NCBI GenBank assembly: GCA_037576195.1
Contig: CM075102.1
Location: 22,502,745 to 22,566,744, forward strand
Direction: 5' to 3'
From: Phytoseiulus persimilis
Taxonomy: Eukaryota > Arthropoda > Arachnida > Mesostigmata > Phytoseiidae
DNA: 64,000 nt
Shown here: positions 24,401 through 37,432 of the stretch, in pieces
Numbering within the stretch: position 1 is the stretch's first letter
Layout of the letters: each line of letters begins with the position of its first letter
Notes under the pieces: generated by a model
What the model was told of the DNA's origin: nothing
What the model saw: only the letters and a program-made list of their open reading frames with translations
The model's database searches: none
Made by a program: the position numbers and the translations under genes

Positions 24401-25770
24401 AAAGTGTAAAGGGAGTAGCACCAGGAACGGCGATCAAAGCTCATGCACCGAATCAATCGTTTCCGCCAACGCCGCTGTAACGAAAGGCCACTTGGAGTCA
24501 CGCATGAGTAGTATATTGTTCAATCACTTGTATATCGCTAGAATCATTCATCAATAATCGAAGAATACGTAGTCGACAATGAAGAGGAAGAACTCAGATT
24601 GAGAAGCACGGAAGTGGAATATCTCCTCTGTGATCTGAACGCTACGAGGCTTTCGTTGGATGTCTCTCTCAACCGTCCCGAGTGTCGCGTTCTTTCACTT
24701 GTTTTCCAAGTCGTCGATTCTTGGAAAATCTGAACTGGAGATCTGGAGATTTGAGATCCGCGAGCATCCAATGTGTGGTTTCTTGATTCCGCCCCCTCAA
24801 TCGACAGACTCAGTCCGACCAATTCTGTGTATTGTTATTCTGCTCCCTCTCCTGGTTCACTAGCGCGCTTGAAGGTAGCTTTTATCATGATGCTTATCAT
24901 CATCGACATCGTATTCATCATCATCATCGTCATCATCTCAATATTGAATCCAGAAATTCTAAAGACTGCAAAATAGACAGATACAAGTTGTGTGTACGCG
25001 TGTATACAGAAAGTCTCCCGTTAAGAAGGAGTAGGGCAGTAGTTGTCTTCGTGTGGCATCCTCTATTCCTCGACAGTCTTTCAGTCGTCAACGTGACTCG
25101 AACCAACCGCAAAAAAAAAAACCGAGCCGACCAAATCCCGACCGGATCTGATCGAAGCCACTGAGTTCATCTCAACGAATCCCATCTGAACCCTGAGGCG
25201 ACTGTGAAGATTCGAGAGAATACGCTCGCGATGCATTCTATCAACGGCGTGCGCCTCCATCTCTTGGTTCGATTGATCGTGTGTAAGTTCGTCGTGCAGC
25301 ACCTTCCAACCTATCTAGCTCGGGAAAATAAACCTCCAACCCCTCGCACCGATATCGAATTATTCGTCGAGAATTCCTCGCCATGATTTCCTCGCCGAAT
25401 TGGCGGTCGCAAATGGTGCTTATGAGAAGAGCGGTTGACGGTTTTCAGCCTGCGTTGAAACCCCTTGTCGCGTACATACAAATATGGAGCCTAGCGTCTC
25501 ACCAATAGCCGTTCCCTTTCACCGCTACGGAACGCGACGTCCCAACGGAAACCATCAACGCGTGCGCATTTCGCGAACCTTAGTTGTTGTTGAGTCTAAA
25601 CTATCTCATTTGAGACTTGGGATCTCCGTCTCGCTCTGTCTTTCTTCTCGCGCATTTCTGGCTGCACCATCACTCTTCGATCGTCTCCTTCCCGATTAAT
25701 TGCAGGCCTGCTCTGTTTGTCCTCAACTGATGTGTGGGATCGAAAACAAATGTACAAATTGATTAAAAAT
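21440..25770. other. Mostly unassigned; several competing candidate exons
   Basis: No family could be recognised. Open stretches that look protein-like occur on both strands and cannot be ranked by eye. They are 23176-22745 (minus: EEIKQIQLLLLYSEIWNKA, then VRELLGYMLGSVAAWNEG), 23755-24065 (plus, with one frame change: NEDFKASDNLDPDSDPAKS, then GDAINYQRPITHEALLARK) and 24541-24731 (plus: EEYVVDNEEEELRLRSTEVE). A poly-T run lies near 22303-22318 and a CAT/ATC microsatellite near 24889-24945. Transcript data would decide which, if any, are exons. Confidence 0.35.
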
Positions 25771-27241
25771 CTACTCGTTCGGGGCAGAAGATGGTCCGTG
25801 GCCGGATTTGGCAGAGGGGAAACCACTGGCCCCCAGGCCTCCAACTGCTCCCAATGTGAGAGCTTCAGCTCCCATCAGGATCCCCTCACCGACTGGACCG
25901 AGGGTTTGGCCAGTAGCATCAGAATTTTCAGCGTTTGGAGTATCGGCCGAACTCGATGAAAGTCCCCTCGCGGCGTCCATTTTCGTCACAAATTCGCCGA
26001 ACATGTCGCGGAATTTCGGCCACGACTTTTCGGGAAGTGTAATTGCTGCCCTGAAGTTGTTCTTCACCTAAATTGACGGAAACCTCTTAATATGAGCTTT
26101 CACCTCTCTGATGCGAGGACCTTCTTCCGGCATGGAACAGAGACCACAACTTCAGCGGAACTACTTGGACCCCAACTCACCTCAGAAACCCTCATGTAGA
26201 TGCCGCGGCTATTTTGACCGATGTCGAAGTAGAAAATTTTGTCCTCGATTCGCATGTGGCGGCCTTCAGGAAGTTCACCTTTGAAGCCACCGTCGTCTGT
26301 GCCGTATTCGATCAAAAGGTCGGTCAGACAGTCTCGGAACTCGATCAAACCTTGCGCTGGTATCGCGATCTGAGTTCGTGGGCCTGTTCTCATGGCGATT
26401 GTCGCTGTGGAGAAGGAGTATCGGTTTAAGTTCACATGATCACACTCTGATCATCGTTTCGGAGTATTTTTCTCGGAAAAAATCGAAGCTGCGTCAGGCA
26501 TCGGACCGAATGGCTCGGAGATGGATGCGGATACTGATATGGAGGCGAAACACTAACCGATTGTCTGCGATACTCGAAGGAAGCGACCGCGGGAGTTCTC
26601 CTTGAGATCTAAGTAATATCGCCGATTGTCTTTTATGATGACCTCGCTTTTCAGTTTGCCGTCTTCCGGGGCATTATGTGGGTGCGGGGGTCCGAGTTTT
26701 GCGTAGAGTTCAGAGAAGTGGGTGAGATGATCGCGGAATTCCGCTGCCGTCGACATGGCCAGCAGAAGGCGTGACTTGCGGCCCGCCACGCCTACTTCGG
26801 CCACCTACATCAACAAAAACGGAGTGCGTTGAAAACGTTCCTAACTTTGCAGAATTTTTCCCTTATCGTGTCTGAGCCTCTCGAAATAGGCAACTTTGTT
26901 CGCGGTCGAAGCTCTCTAGAAGACACTGAGGATGGGTCGATATGAGCTTTGGTGAATGATGCTTCGTCGGTGAGATCGGGAAGGCTATTTTGACCTCGAC
27001 CGTTGCATTTTTCCTTCTCAGTTGTGTTATTCGGAGAGGTGCTCCAATATGCCTACATAACACGTCCAATGACGCCATGCTTTTCAGAGAGAGAATATGT
27101 AACCAAAACTGATGCTGACCTTGATGAAACGACCTCTGCGGTTTTGTTTGACGTCGAGGTAGAACCTCTTACTCTGGATCTGTAGCATCTTCGTCGCAAG
27201 TTCCTTCTCTGCTCCTCCGCCTCCACCGTCCGTGACCCCAT
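25771..27241 (-). CDS. Pur-alpha-type single-strand DNA/RNA-binding protein, 5' exon not found
   Basis: Pur-alpha binds purine-rich single-stranded DNA and RNA and acts in transcription and neuronal mRNA transport. Four exons join in phase: 27241-27120, 26804-26558, 26404-26181, 26067-25771. All PUR repeat segments are present. Repeat I starts [20 protein letters not shown] and continues [20 protein letters not shown]. Repeat II has [20 protein letters not shown] and then [20 protein letters not shown]. Repeat III has [20 protein letters not shown] and then [20 protein letters not shown]. The tail is unusual: instead of the glutamate-rich end of vertebrate Pur-alpha it is rich in Gly, Ala and Ser ([20 protein letters not shown]). 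The first visible exon opens in phase 1 with a Gly run ([14 protein letters not shown]) like the family's N-terminal Gly-rich region. The start codon must lie in an exon further upstream that I could not place. Homology is certain. Confidence 0.95.
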
Positions 27242-30239
27242 CTGGAAGGTGATTGTAATAGTTTGAATAGGGCTTCCTGGATGATCACCAGGGATGACAC
27301 TCGCAAGACTCGAAGAATCGTCCTCAGATCGTGTCCAGGACCCGTGTCGTTGAGTTATCGATGTTTTGCATCATTCGGACCTGAGGCAGGTACATGAACT
27401 GCCTTCATTAGGAGCGAATTTCCTTGATGAGTCCATATCCGGGTGTTTCGCAGTGCTGAGAGGCAGATTCCGCGAATCGTAGATCCAGAATCTCCGGAGA
27501 GAAGCGGGAAGGCACTCTTGCTTGTTCTCATTTCGATTTTCATTGCGATCATCCGAGTGTCAGAGAGCCGCTCCAAATTTCAATGTGGGGAACTAGAGTT
27601 GTAACTCGCACGTGCGATGACGAGCTTCTCGAGAGGACATCGCGAAACTCAAGCGGTTCCTGGCTGGCCGAATTGTGATAAAATTAAGGTCAGGATTTAC
27701 GGGTGGGATTAGCCATGGCGACGGCTGTCACCTCGTCGGAAGCGTAGTTCCGACCACGACCTTCTTGGAGGCTTGGAGGCAAACCGTGAGCTTTGGAAGG
27801 GCTCTGTGTGTCCTTATTCAAGACGAAGAGAAGAAGTTACTTCGGGCCAGCCAAGTGCGTTAAGCTACCCCAGAGACGAACCTGCATTTCTGATTCCAAA
27901 AACATTGCCTCACGGTCTCTTCACGGGATCCCGGAATCATCCAGAAACGGGGATTCCAGGGGAATCGAATTCGGTGTCTTCGGAAATGAATCATACCTCC
28001 CACGACAACAAGAGGCTGGCGGGAGCTAATGCAATCGTTAACTTTATCGCTATTCATTCTCATTGAAGTAGACATATGAAAACGGGCTACAGCAACGACT
28101 TCATCCACATTCCCCGAAACCCTCATTACCCGGAATCGAACGACTCACTTCGCATTGATGGAAAGCTATGTCGCAGCGTGAAGTCTCTGAACTGAAAGCC
28201 ATTGTGCTTCCCGATAAGAGGTTACTCGGTCGGAGAGAATGTTGATAAACTCGATGACTGTCAAGGTTTACCACCTTGATTAGCGACTCTCGCTCCCCGT
28301 ATAAGTGAGAGCAACTCTTATCGCTCATCCTGAATTCATGCTGACATCGAAACGGCACTTCGCCTAAAACTTTCTCAAACGAAGTTGAATTGTCTTATTC
28401 TTTGCATGTCAATATATCAGACCAGGTTCGATGTCTGGGGCGTTTCCTCTAGGGAAGGGGGCGGAAAACCTCGAACGAGCCGGACGACTTTCGCTCAGGC
28501 GGAATCCCATGCAGACAAGGATGGAGTACGGTCGGTGAAGCTCGGGAAGCAACGAATGTGCACTTCGAAACGTAGAATATGCGTACGAAGGCCCCGATGT
28601 TGGAAACAGTTTGAAGTCTCTCGGCATGCGTTCACCGCGAACGCTAGTTCATCTTTCATCGCATCAGGGAATTCAGGAATCTATTTTTCAGTTGGATTCC
28701 GACGCTCGGACCAACAAGACGGTGGCACATATTGAGGCAAGGGCGTCATGAGACGCGGGCTCCTCGGGCGCGTCATCTCGCACATCAAAATGAGCATATT
28801 GTGGTGTGCGAAGATACGCATACGTATCTTTTTCAATCTTGTATGAAATTCCAGACACCGGAGCGTCTGGTGCTGGGACTCCGAGCAGCGTGCCCGCTCG
28901 GCTCTCTCCGCGTTCCCTTTCTCAGACGGGTTCAACGAACTCGAGTCTCTCCTCGAACAAAGAAGCACGAGAGCGTGGAGCGGGTCCGGATCTCTGATCA
29001 CCGCATTGGGGGTTCCGTCTGTCTGGCCTCACTGTGCCCACGTGCCGACTTCTTCCGAAGGCCTAAACCGCGTCCGACGGCATCGGGGCAATGACCGACT
29101 TCTGCTCTTGTTCGCTAATCTCAGTCTGCCTGCAATAACGGCTTTGAAGAGCAGTGCGGAGGCACCGCCGTTCGCTCCTCCGGCAGCCGAGGGAGGAGAC
29201 CGCAGTGCGTGCCACTGTCTCCGAGACCGGGTTCAAGGCCGTTCACCGTCTGACTAGCGATCGATGTCTCTCCCCCAGCTCCCTCGTTCTCCTGCCAGAC
29301 GACTCCCCCTTCCCACGCACGGTATCAGCGTTCCAACCTGGAAGCGAACGGATTAGAGGCGTTTCCATTTTTTCTGTTCCCTCAAAGCCGCCACAACGGC
29401 CATTGCGGGCTCCGCTGAGGGCACCATCAACACGTCTTGACCAAAATGCAGGCACCCCTTCTAAGACCACACTTGGCCGAGAACAAGGGCGTTCGGACGA
29501 ATGTGCCTCGTCCTCGCGCTCATCGTCCTGTCTCTTGGATGCCTCAGAGGTTGGGGGAACATCTCTTCGGGGACCTGTCCGTAATGAGTATTTAGAGCGG
29601 AACCGCCGAGTAGTCCGACGGCAGGACGCCGATTTCGTTGACGGGGCCAGTCCAGGAATTACTTGGGGTTTCGTCCCGTAGAGCGCGCATCCGCGCTGCG
29701 CAAAGGCTTTAAAGCCGGCGCACGTTCTCAAGCAGCACAACCGCAAGCTCAGAATTTGAGCCCGAGAGAAACTCGACCGCGAGCTTCCGAAACCAGCGAC
29801 AGACAGGGCTTGGAGACCGAGACATGACAAGGTGGTACAGCATCGCGATTATTCGATAGTTGGTAGCAGCTCCCACGACGCATCTCTCGTGTTCCTCGAA
29901 TCTCTGCTCATGAGAATGCTCGTGATTATCGAGACTTTCCCCGGAAGTGTCGCGCATCCGCTGAGAACTGAGCTCGAGTTCAGCAACGGAAAACTGCGCG
30001 ACTGACTGACTGCCAATCGATTCGGCTCCAAAATAGTCGATTCTGAGCTCGCAGCCTTCTTCAGGTGAGCGCAACGACCGGACTAGATGATGACGACGAG
30101 AGCCGTTCCGGGTGGTGAATGAACTGACGGCAACAGTTCTGAGTCGTCATTGGGTCAGCAGACATGTCTGGTCTGTGACGTTCAGACACAACACGACCGC
30201 CACCGCCGCGCCGCCAGACCCAGACGGTCATCGACCCTG

Positions 30240-30268
30240 ACTGACTGACTGGCTGGCTGGCGGGCGGT
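30240..30268. repeat. CTGA/CTGG tetranucleotide microsatellite
   Basis: A run of CTGACTGACTGG followed by CTGGCTGGCGGGCGG. It is a short simple repeat in a GC-rich region. Confidence 0.75.
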
Positions 30269-31777
30269 TTGAGTGGATGCAGGGCCCGAGGACTAGCTGG
30301 TAGACTGTAAGCTGGCGACTGCCGTGGCCCGATCCATAAGTTCAGCTGAAGCGGCAACACCTGAGACAAACGGTAAGAGATCGCTCAAAGGAACGAGCTC
30401 GCGGCGTTCTCTCGGTCCGGGGAAATAAAACAGCCACCGAGCCTTCTACTTTCGTTTTTTCTCCTCGCGATCGGATGAGCGATCGGATAGGTTGATATCA
30501 TTCCCAGTGCCGATCGCCGACCGCGTCGTTGAACCTATAATGTTACAATAAACAGTTGTGTCCGCCAGAATCCAGCGTCGAGTTCAACGACCTCGTTCGG
30601 AGAATTTAGAATTCATTACCGGCTTCCATTTCCGATGGCAAGGTCGGCGTTCCGTCGAACGCTGGAACGCTCTCCGGCAGGCTGCGGCTTCAAGCTCTCC
30701 CGTCAAGATGTTTCCCAGTTAACGGCATCGACCGTATCAGATATACAAAAGTTCCACGAAAGACGCAAGCGGGAAGAACTTGTTCCCGACGATTCTGGAC
30801 TACGAGACGACACTCCGGCTCGTTCTTCATGCACGACTTCAAGCATTACTCCCCGATTTTCTTCCGGCTATCCGGGCCAGAGGCTCGAGATTCGTCTCGG
30901 CGTTCTGGCTGCTCCGAGGAACTGCCCGAATTTGGACACCGAGAGCAGCAATCTGTTGAGCCTGGCATGGTTTGTTCTGCGGAGAAAAACCCCGCCGAAG
31001 GCTTTCGTGTCTCTCGTAGCCGGAGGGCCTCGGCGTGGCTGGCGGGCGGGCGACCGGCAGACGACGGTTGCGAATTCCGAACGGCCCACCCGCTCCCTCA
31101 TCTCCTGAAGGCCGCACTCGGGGCATTGACCCGGCGGGCTCGAGTCGGAGGCTCGAGTCAAAACACTGCAGCCGAATTTCCTCGATGCTTGTCTGGCAGC
31201 CAGTCCGTCTCCTCGTCTCGCTGGCTGTCCGGCCGATTGGTTGCCGACAGTCTGGAAGTTCAAGCTGGGCGGACCCACCGACAGATCGGGACGGAGACGG
31301 AACGACGGACCGAATGACTAGCTTGTTGGCTCACAGTCTAGCTCAGTGACCGGCTTTCTTCGTTGCAGACACGTCCTCTTTCCAGACCAGTCTGGCGCTC
31401 GGTTCAATGCCACTCTAGATGCCGTTACCACAGAAGCGGACAGAAACCGTGTCAATTCCAGTACAGTATCGCTCGACAACGGATACTGGTGTTCCGAATC
31501 TGAATGCTGAAGCGGAACCGTGCAGCGAGCCTTCGATGTCGCCAACGATAGATTCTCATGCTTGTCGACTAGTTCTCGACGACGAAACCTACTGGAAATG
31601 AGAGCGACTGGAGACGGCGTCTCTGCATTCCATCGATCCGGAGCTCTCAAAGATATCTTGAGAAGCTCCCAGAAACTCCCCTGAGAGAGAGACGACGGCT
31701 GAGGTTCTGAAGCCTCAGCGGGCTCTGCCACTGGCATGCCAGCTCGGTAGAAAAGCTTGCTGGCGGCCAGGCGGACT

Positions 31778-31812
31778 GGATGGCTGTCGGTCTGGCTGGC
31801 TGGCTGGCTGAG
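31778..31812. repeat. CTGG tetranucleotide microsatellite
   Basis: Four to five consecutive CTGG units after a TGTCGGTCTGG lead-in. It is similar in kind to the runs near 30.24 and 62.3 kb. Confidence 0.75.
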
Positions 31813-34800
31813 GGAGCCCGGTCGTTGAACTTCTCGGGCCCTGTCTAGACAGGGGACGGGAACGTTTGGGGGTGGCCCCGGACAGATGGCGATGAATGGC
31901 GAATGAATGAAGCATGCCAGCTACCCAGTTTGCTTGCTCAGTCGGTGCGGTGGCTGATGTTGCCGAAAATATGCCTCGATAAAATGCCGGATCGAGGCGG
32001 GATCGATTCAAATCACGGACGGTTGTCACTAATTGAGCGAAAGATACGGAATGTCAGCCGAGGAAACGACACCCTTTACGTCAGTGAAAGGTGCCGATTC
32101 TCCCTTTGCTCCCACAGCGATTTCGTCTCGGAGTCGGGAGCCCAGATCTCGCAGAGCAGTGTGGAAAATCGGGGAGGAATCAAAACTACTCAAGTTCAAG
32201 GTTGGGTTTCCTTAAAAAAGAGGATGGTTATTGAGTCGAACATGAGTCGAATATCACTTCTTCAGATACCATTCAACATATTGTGGAACTTGAATAGGAC
32301 CAGCCTTGCCCGAATATCGTGGAGCCCTGTCGTGGGGTCCTTGTTTGGAATATCATTCAAAACCTGCTACCCGACCGGCATGGAACGAGCCTCATCTCAA
32401 TGTGGGAAGCAGGTTTTCGCCGCGGAGCGAAACGGTGAAGTTTCGAGGACCGAGCTCCGAGTAGATCTGAACCCCAGCGTATCGGAAGCGGCGCGTTGCG
32501 AATAACTCCACTACTTTGGATATCTAAAGGGGGCCCTCGAATGGAACATCCAGGAGTATTGCTTCCGGAATCCAAACATTCGAGGAACACATCTCTGTGC
32601 ACAGCATACAATTCACAGTACGTGACCGGACACGATCCTATTTGTTGATTCTGTTGAGTTGGGATCGCAACGAGAGCTGTCCTCGCGCGAGCTCCGAACA
32701 GATCGCCTCACGTTCACATGTTGGTAAATACCACTGTGGTGCAGCATACACGAATCAGGTGAATATATGCAGATCAATGGATCTGATACCGCTGATTCCG
32801 GTCCCCTCAGTGACCGAGTCGTGGATTGGGAGCATGTGAAAAATTGCAGGTTGGGATCACGAGTGGCAAACTCGAAACAGCGCGGCGGCGGCAGCTTCGT
32901 ACTATCGAATGGCTTATTGCGGCGTTTCCGAAACTGCTGTGAGAGCGAGCAAAGACAGGACGCGCGCTCGCTCGTATTCAAATGACGCTGACGCTCTTGC
33001 CGATAACCCAGTTACATGCGGCCAACCGGCCGACCGGCCAGATAGATCGAGCGAGCCGGCGAATGACAGACCGACGAAAGTAGGCAGACAAACAGACAGA
33101 GCGACCTGCCGACCAAACTGATCCCAGCAACTCGAGCAAAGAGCATGGTTGTTGCAGAGAACGCCACGGGAATATGCTAATCTGCCACGAGATACTATGA
33201 GTATCGCTCGCGCTGCACTCTACGGTCCTACCGAAGCGTCTCCGATTCGGGTATCGTGTCGAAGTTTGCGATTGAAACTCTTCGATCCCTTGTCGTCGAT
33301 ATCGTCACAGTTAATCCAGTGATTTGCGAGCTTGGATTTTCTCCTGTTTCGCCTGAAATCAGATTCTGCATGTCCTGGATGCTTTTTCTTTTCCTTGACC
33401 CAATTCTGGCCGGCAGCGGCGGGCAGAGAGGCAACAACAGTCCGTCTGGCCTCCGCCTCCGACGTTCAAACCCCCCTGGGTGGTAAGTTGCCCGCAGCCC
33501 TGATTGACCTGACTAGAACAGCGGTCCAGCAAGGTTCTCCATCTGCGCATGCGTTCCTTCTAGCCCGCCCTTCAGCGGCGGTCGTCGTTTCACAATCAAC
33601 GGCTACTAGAACTAAGCCTAACCATCGACCACCATACTACCCGCCATCTTGATTCTGTATTCTGACCAACATCTCGTTTTCTTTCAATAAAATCATTCCT
33701 CGAAGCCTTGGTTGTTGGATTTGGGTTCCCAGGAGTACGAGTTTGCAGTGACCGCATTTCAGGACAGTGTCAGGGCTAACTAGCCAAGCTTGCAACTTTC
33801 TGAACTTCGGACCGATGCATGCTTGCGCAATATGCGGCAATTCCCTGACAACCGCACTCTGAGGGACACGTTGAACCGTTTGTTCACAACCTCGGTTTCT
33901 CTCGGCACTTTAAGGGGCGATCGCGGTGGATTCGCAAACCACAGGACACTTGTTGACGCAATGCCATTCCAGGTTTCCGCTCGGGCATCTCGTCGTCGCG
34001 GGGAATCACTTCGTCGTATGTAGAGTGTTCCCTAGTCTCGGTTTCCTCGAGTGACCGAGGGAAGGGTGCGAATCAGGGAGCGTCGTCGAAACTTCTCGCT
34101 TGATGCTCAAAGAAACAAGGAATTCCAGACTTCGGTCGAGCAAGACGCCATTGCTGGAATCTAGTTCGCCGGTAAAACATGGTTGCCAGGCCGCTTCTGT
34201 TAACCCTAATCGCACATGCCGTTCGGAACGAGGATTTCTGAGACGGCTGATGCGAGGGGTTTCCGCCGATGTTCCACATGTTTACACTGATTTTGCAACG
34301 TTCACTGGGTTCCGGCGATTCTTGGATAGCCTCGGCATGGCGTTCTCTAGCTTAGCTAGTTTCGGTATCTCTGCCTGGTCAGCGGCCAGAAACAACCTCA
34401 GATCGGACAACGAGGTCCGAGACGACGGTTGCGTTTCTTCCGAGACCTTGCAGCTTCCCACAGGGTCTAGAAACTGCGGAAACCGGAAATAGAAGCTCAG
34501 GGGGTGACGTGGCGCTGCAGTCGCGAGGAACACCTCAGACGTCTAGACTGAGTCTAGCCTGAGTCCCTTCACACTCTGCCGGCTGACCCACTTCATTTCT
34601 CGGATACCGGAAAAACTATTGAAATTTCCGGGACAATAGTTTATCGTCGGAAATTCAATGAACCGTCTATCCATGTTCAGCACAGATATCGAGATTGTCG
34701 TTCACGAGTCCCTGGAAGGCACCCGAGTCGTTGCTTGCAAACCCCACGCTTTCTGAAGCGAGCGCACAGAACGGACTCCACTCATCGAAGCCGAGAACGA

Positions 34801-35044
34801 ACAACCCAAGTTCACTTTCACCGAAACACGTCGTTGTAGCGAAGAATCACACTTCATAGCAGAACAACCACTGAGAACACTTCTGAAAACTGGAACCGGA
34901 CTAGTTGCCATGGGGTCGAATTCGATGAGAGGTGGTCCCTTAACCTCAACACGGGCCGGCGTGGCGAACTCACGATCTCCAGCTTGATTACAATTTGCCG
35001 AGTGAAAATTCAAACCCAGAAATCGATTAAAGAAGCAAGCTTCT

Positions 35045-35378
35045 AACTACTCACCGTCGGATAAGTCGGTGTCGTCCAGATCGTCCACCACATTCTCTCG
35101 ATTCAACTCAGCGGATTCGAGCGAATCCATTTCCTTGGGCATGACACCCTCAGAAAGTTTCTGGCTGTTCAAGTCAGCCTCGTCATGCAGCCGGTACCGC
35201 AAGTTGTCTGAGCACCCGCTGATAGCTTTGAGCAGGTCTTCAAATTGTTTGGTGTCCTCGTCGTCGTCAATTTTGATCTGCTTCAAGAGGATCCGGATGT
35301 TCTGGAGCTGGTTATCGGTGTCTGCTGCCGTCGATGAATCCACTTTTCCTGATTCTGGACGCTGACACAGTATGGCTA
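35045..35378 (-). CDS. Candidate exon of an acidic, partly helical protein
   Basis: I do not recognise the family. The exon begins after a gttgttctgcag acceptor (35379-35384) and stays open for about 110 codons. The composition is strongly protein-like: LQNIRILLKQIKIDDDEDTK, then FEDLLKAISGCSDNLRYRLH, ending DDLDDTDLSDGE. It either stops at TAG (35045-35047) or is spliced at the perfect donor G/GTGAGT that overlaps the last codons. The second reading makes it an internal exon of a longer minus-strand gene whose other parts I could not link. No signal peptide or membrane segment is visible. Confidence 0.45.
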
Positions 35379-37432
35379 CTGCAGAACAACTTTCTCGAAG
35401 CGAACACACCGGGGGAGGGGGAGGCTATTGGCTAACTTAGAGCCAGAGAATGGTTGCTGCTGTTCAGGCGGACGCGCCAAACTCTGGAACCCTCCTCCTT
35501 CGAACGAACGTTTCGCGGTTCTCCTGAGCACTCTCTCCTATACGTCCGCTCAACATACTCTGGAGGCTTCTACTGACAGCCGGCTTCAGCTAGCGCTCCG
35601 CAAAAGAGCCCTTTCCCGGGCCCTTGCCAAGCGCTCTTTCTCACGCCTAGTTCAACTATCGTCGGACTGGAACGCGTAGAAAGTGACCACCAGACATGGC
35701 ATCGGCGCGACAGATTCTCTGGCCTACTCTTGATCACTGTACCCAGAAAACGCCACTTGCTCATATGGATGTTTCCGAAACTTGGAAACCATCCTCCAGA
35801 CACTCCATAGGAGCTCGGAGGACGGCACAACGGCTGCCGCGCTACTCGTTCAACGTTCCGTGGAAAGGGTAATCGCTGGTAGCGCGGGGAAGGTGGGGTG
35901 GTGGAATCCAGTGCCGAGGAGACCCTCACAAAAGAATGTGGGTAGGGGGATCCCAAGGGGTCTCTGGGCCAGTGAAGGAGGGGTATAAACGTTGGAAGAG
36001 GCTCCCGGTATGAAAGAGAAGGTAGCAGCTCGCATCTGAAAGATTGCGAGTGATAACAGGCTGCTTGTGAGCGAGCGTTGCGCGAAAAACCGAAAAGGGA
36101 CTCCAATATCCTTCCCGGTTATCCCACATGTGGCTCCGTCAACTACGAAGGAAAACGGCTTTCCAGACTCCAAATTCGTTTGGAGTTCACGGGCCGGAAT
36201 TGTTTTCTGGGTTCTGGGTGACCGACAAAATATTTCAGCAAAAAATACTGCCGAGGTCGTTGACCCCAACTCTTTTCATCATGCAGCACGCTGACTTTCT
36301 CTCGGGTATCAGCAACCACACTGCATGACATCACGACTCTTTTGCAGATAGGAGTGGGCTCTGTGAGTTGGACAAACTGGAGGAAAATATCGGTTCCTCA
36401 GTTGTCACAATTTCGGCTTCTCACGGGTAGCCGAGAAGTCCCCTCCCCGCTGTTGCAACATCTCAGCTGGAGCGGGTGCTTCACTCTTTCGCTCTCCACC
36501 GAAGGAGGGTAAAAGCGTCTGCTTCAGGGATCTCTTCCGGAACGGCGGAACAAGCTGGTAGAGTCGCTGCCCCAGGAGCCGCTGTAGTTCCACTCATTAT
36601 GGGAGCGATCCGAGAATCACGGTTCGGAATTCTTGTTATGTTGTTGTTTGTGGTCCCGAGAGCTCAGCGTAACGAATAGTTTCAGACCCTAACCGTTTTT
36701 GCCGCGAAAGTTGACCTTGAAAGGGAGGCCCGATTGTATTTCTCGTTATTCGTTGAGCTCGCGCCGAAACAATCGAATGCTGACTGAAAAATTCGAGCCT
36801 TGAGTCATCGGAAAATGAGTACTTCAGGCTGACAGGGGATTCTCGAGCTATGGAATGTACCCGAATTTCTGGCGTATAACGGACTACTTTGACTGAAAAC
36901 ATCACTTTTCTTGTATGTACAAGTTGCAAGATGCTGGTTGCGTCCCCGGCCTCACAGAGCAGGCATGTGAAATCCGATAATTTCAAACGATGTGGCAACG
37001 CTTCGTCTATAACTCAAAAATGCCAGATCTCGGAAATTGCATCGATCACAGCGAATTCTGGTTGGATTCATGGTTGAAGAGTAGTCTCTCATACACCAGA
37101 CTTGAAGGTAGTTTGAATACGACGGAGAAGGGATCACGGAGGAGCGGGTCAAGGCGTTCGGATTCCGTGTCAATAGTGGAACGGCAAGTGTTTGAATCTC
37201 GGGGTGAATCCGACGAAGAGACAGAGGGGGCGCCAAGGCTTCTGAAGTTCGAATTTACCGAACCGTGACGATTTTGCGGGTGTGAGTGCGCAGCGTTTGA
37301 CAGAACAAGTTTGGCGATTGATTTTTTGCGATCGCAGAGCGTGAGCTTCACGGCGAGTGTTGTTTATCGTGTTATGAGGTAAGAATGAATGGATCGAATA
37401 ATCAAAACATTCAGTGATTGACGGATTGGTAT

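Larger units (their letters stand above)
27242..35040. other. Unassigned; GC-rich with degenerate tetranucleotide repeats
   Basis: The Pur-alpha first exon should lie near the start of this stretch. ATG-led MSDKSCSHLYGERE (minus, near 28325) is one possibility but lacks a clean donor. From about 29 to 34 kb the DNA is GC-rich and carries short degenerate GGCT/GACT/GGCC runs, for example near 29999, 30241, 31780 and 33020. Long open frames occur on both strands at the same places, as expected of GC-rich sequence, and none shows a domain I recognise. Confidence 0.35.

Noticed and set aside
28732-31349. Long overlapping frames on both strands (up to 195 codons)
   Set aside because: GC-rich sequence yields open frames in several registers at once; none has motifs or consistent splicing.
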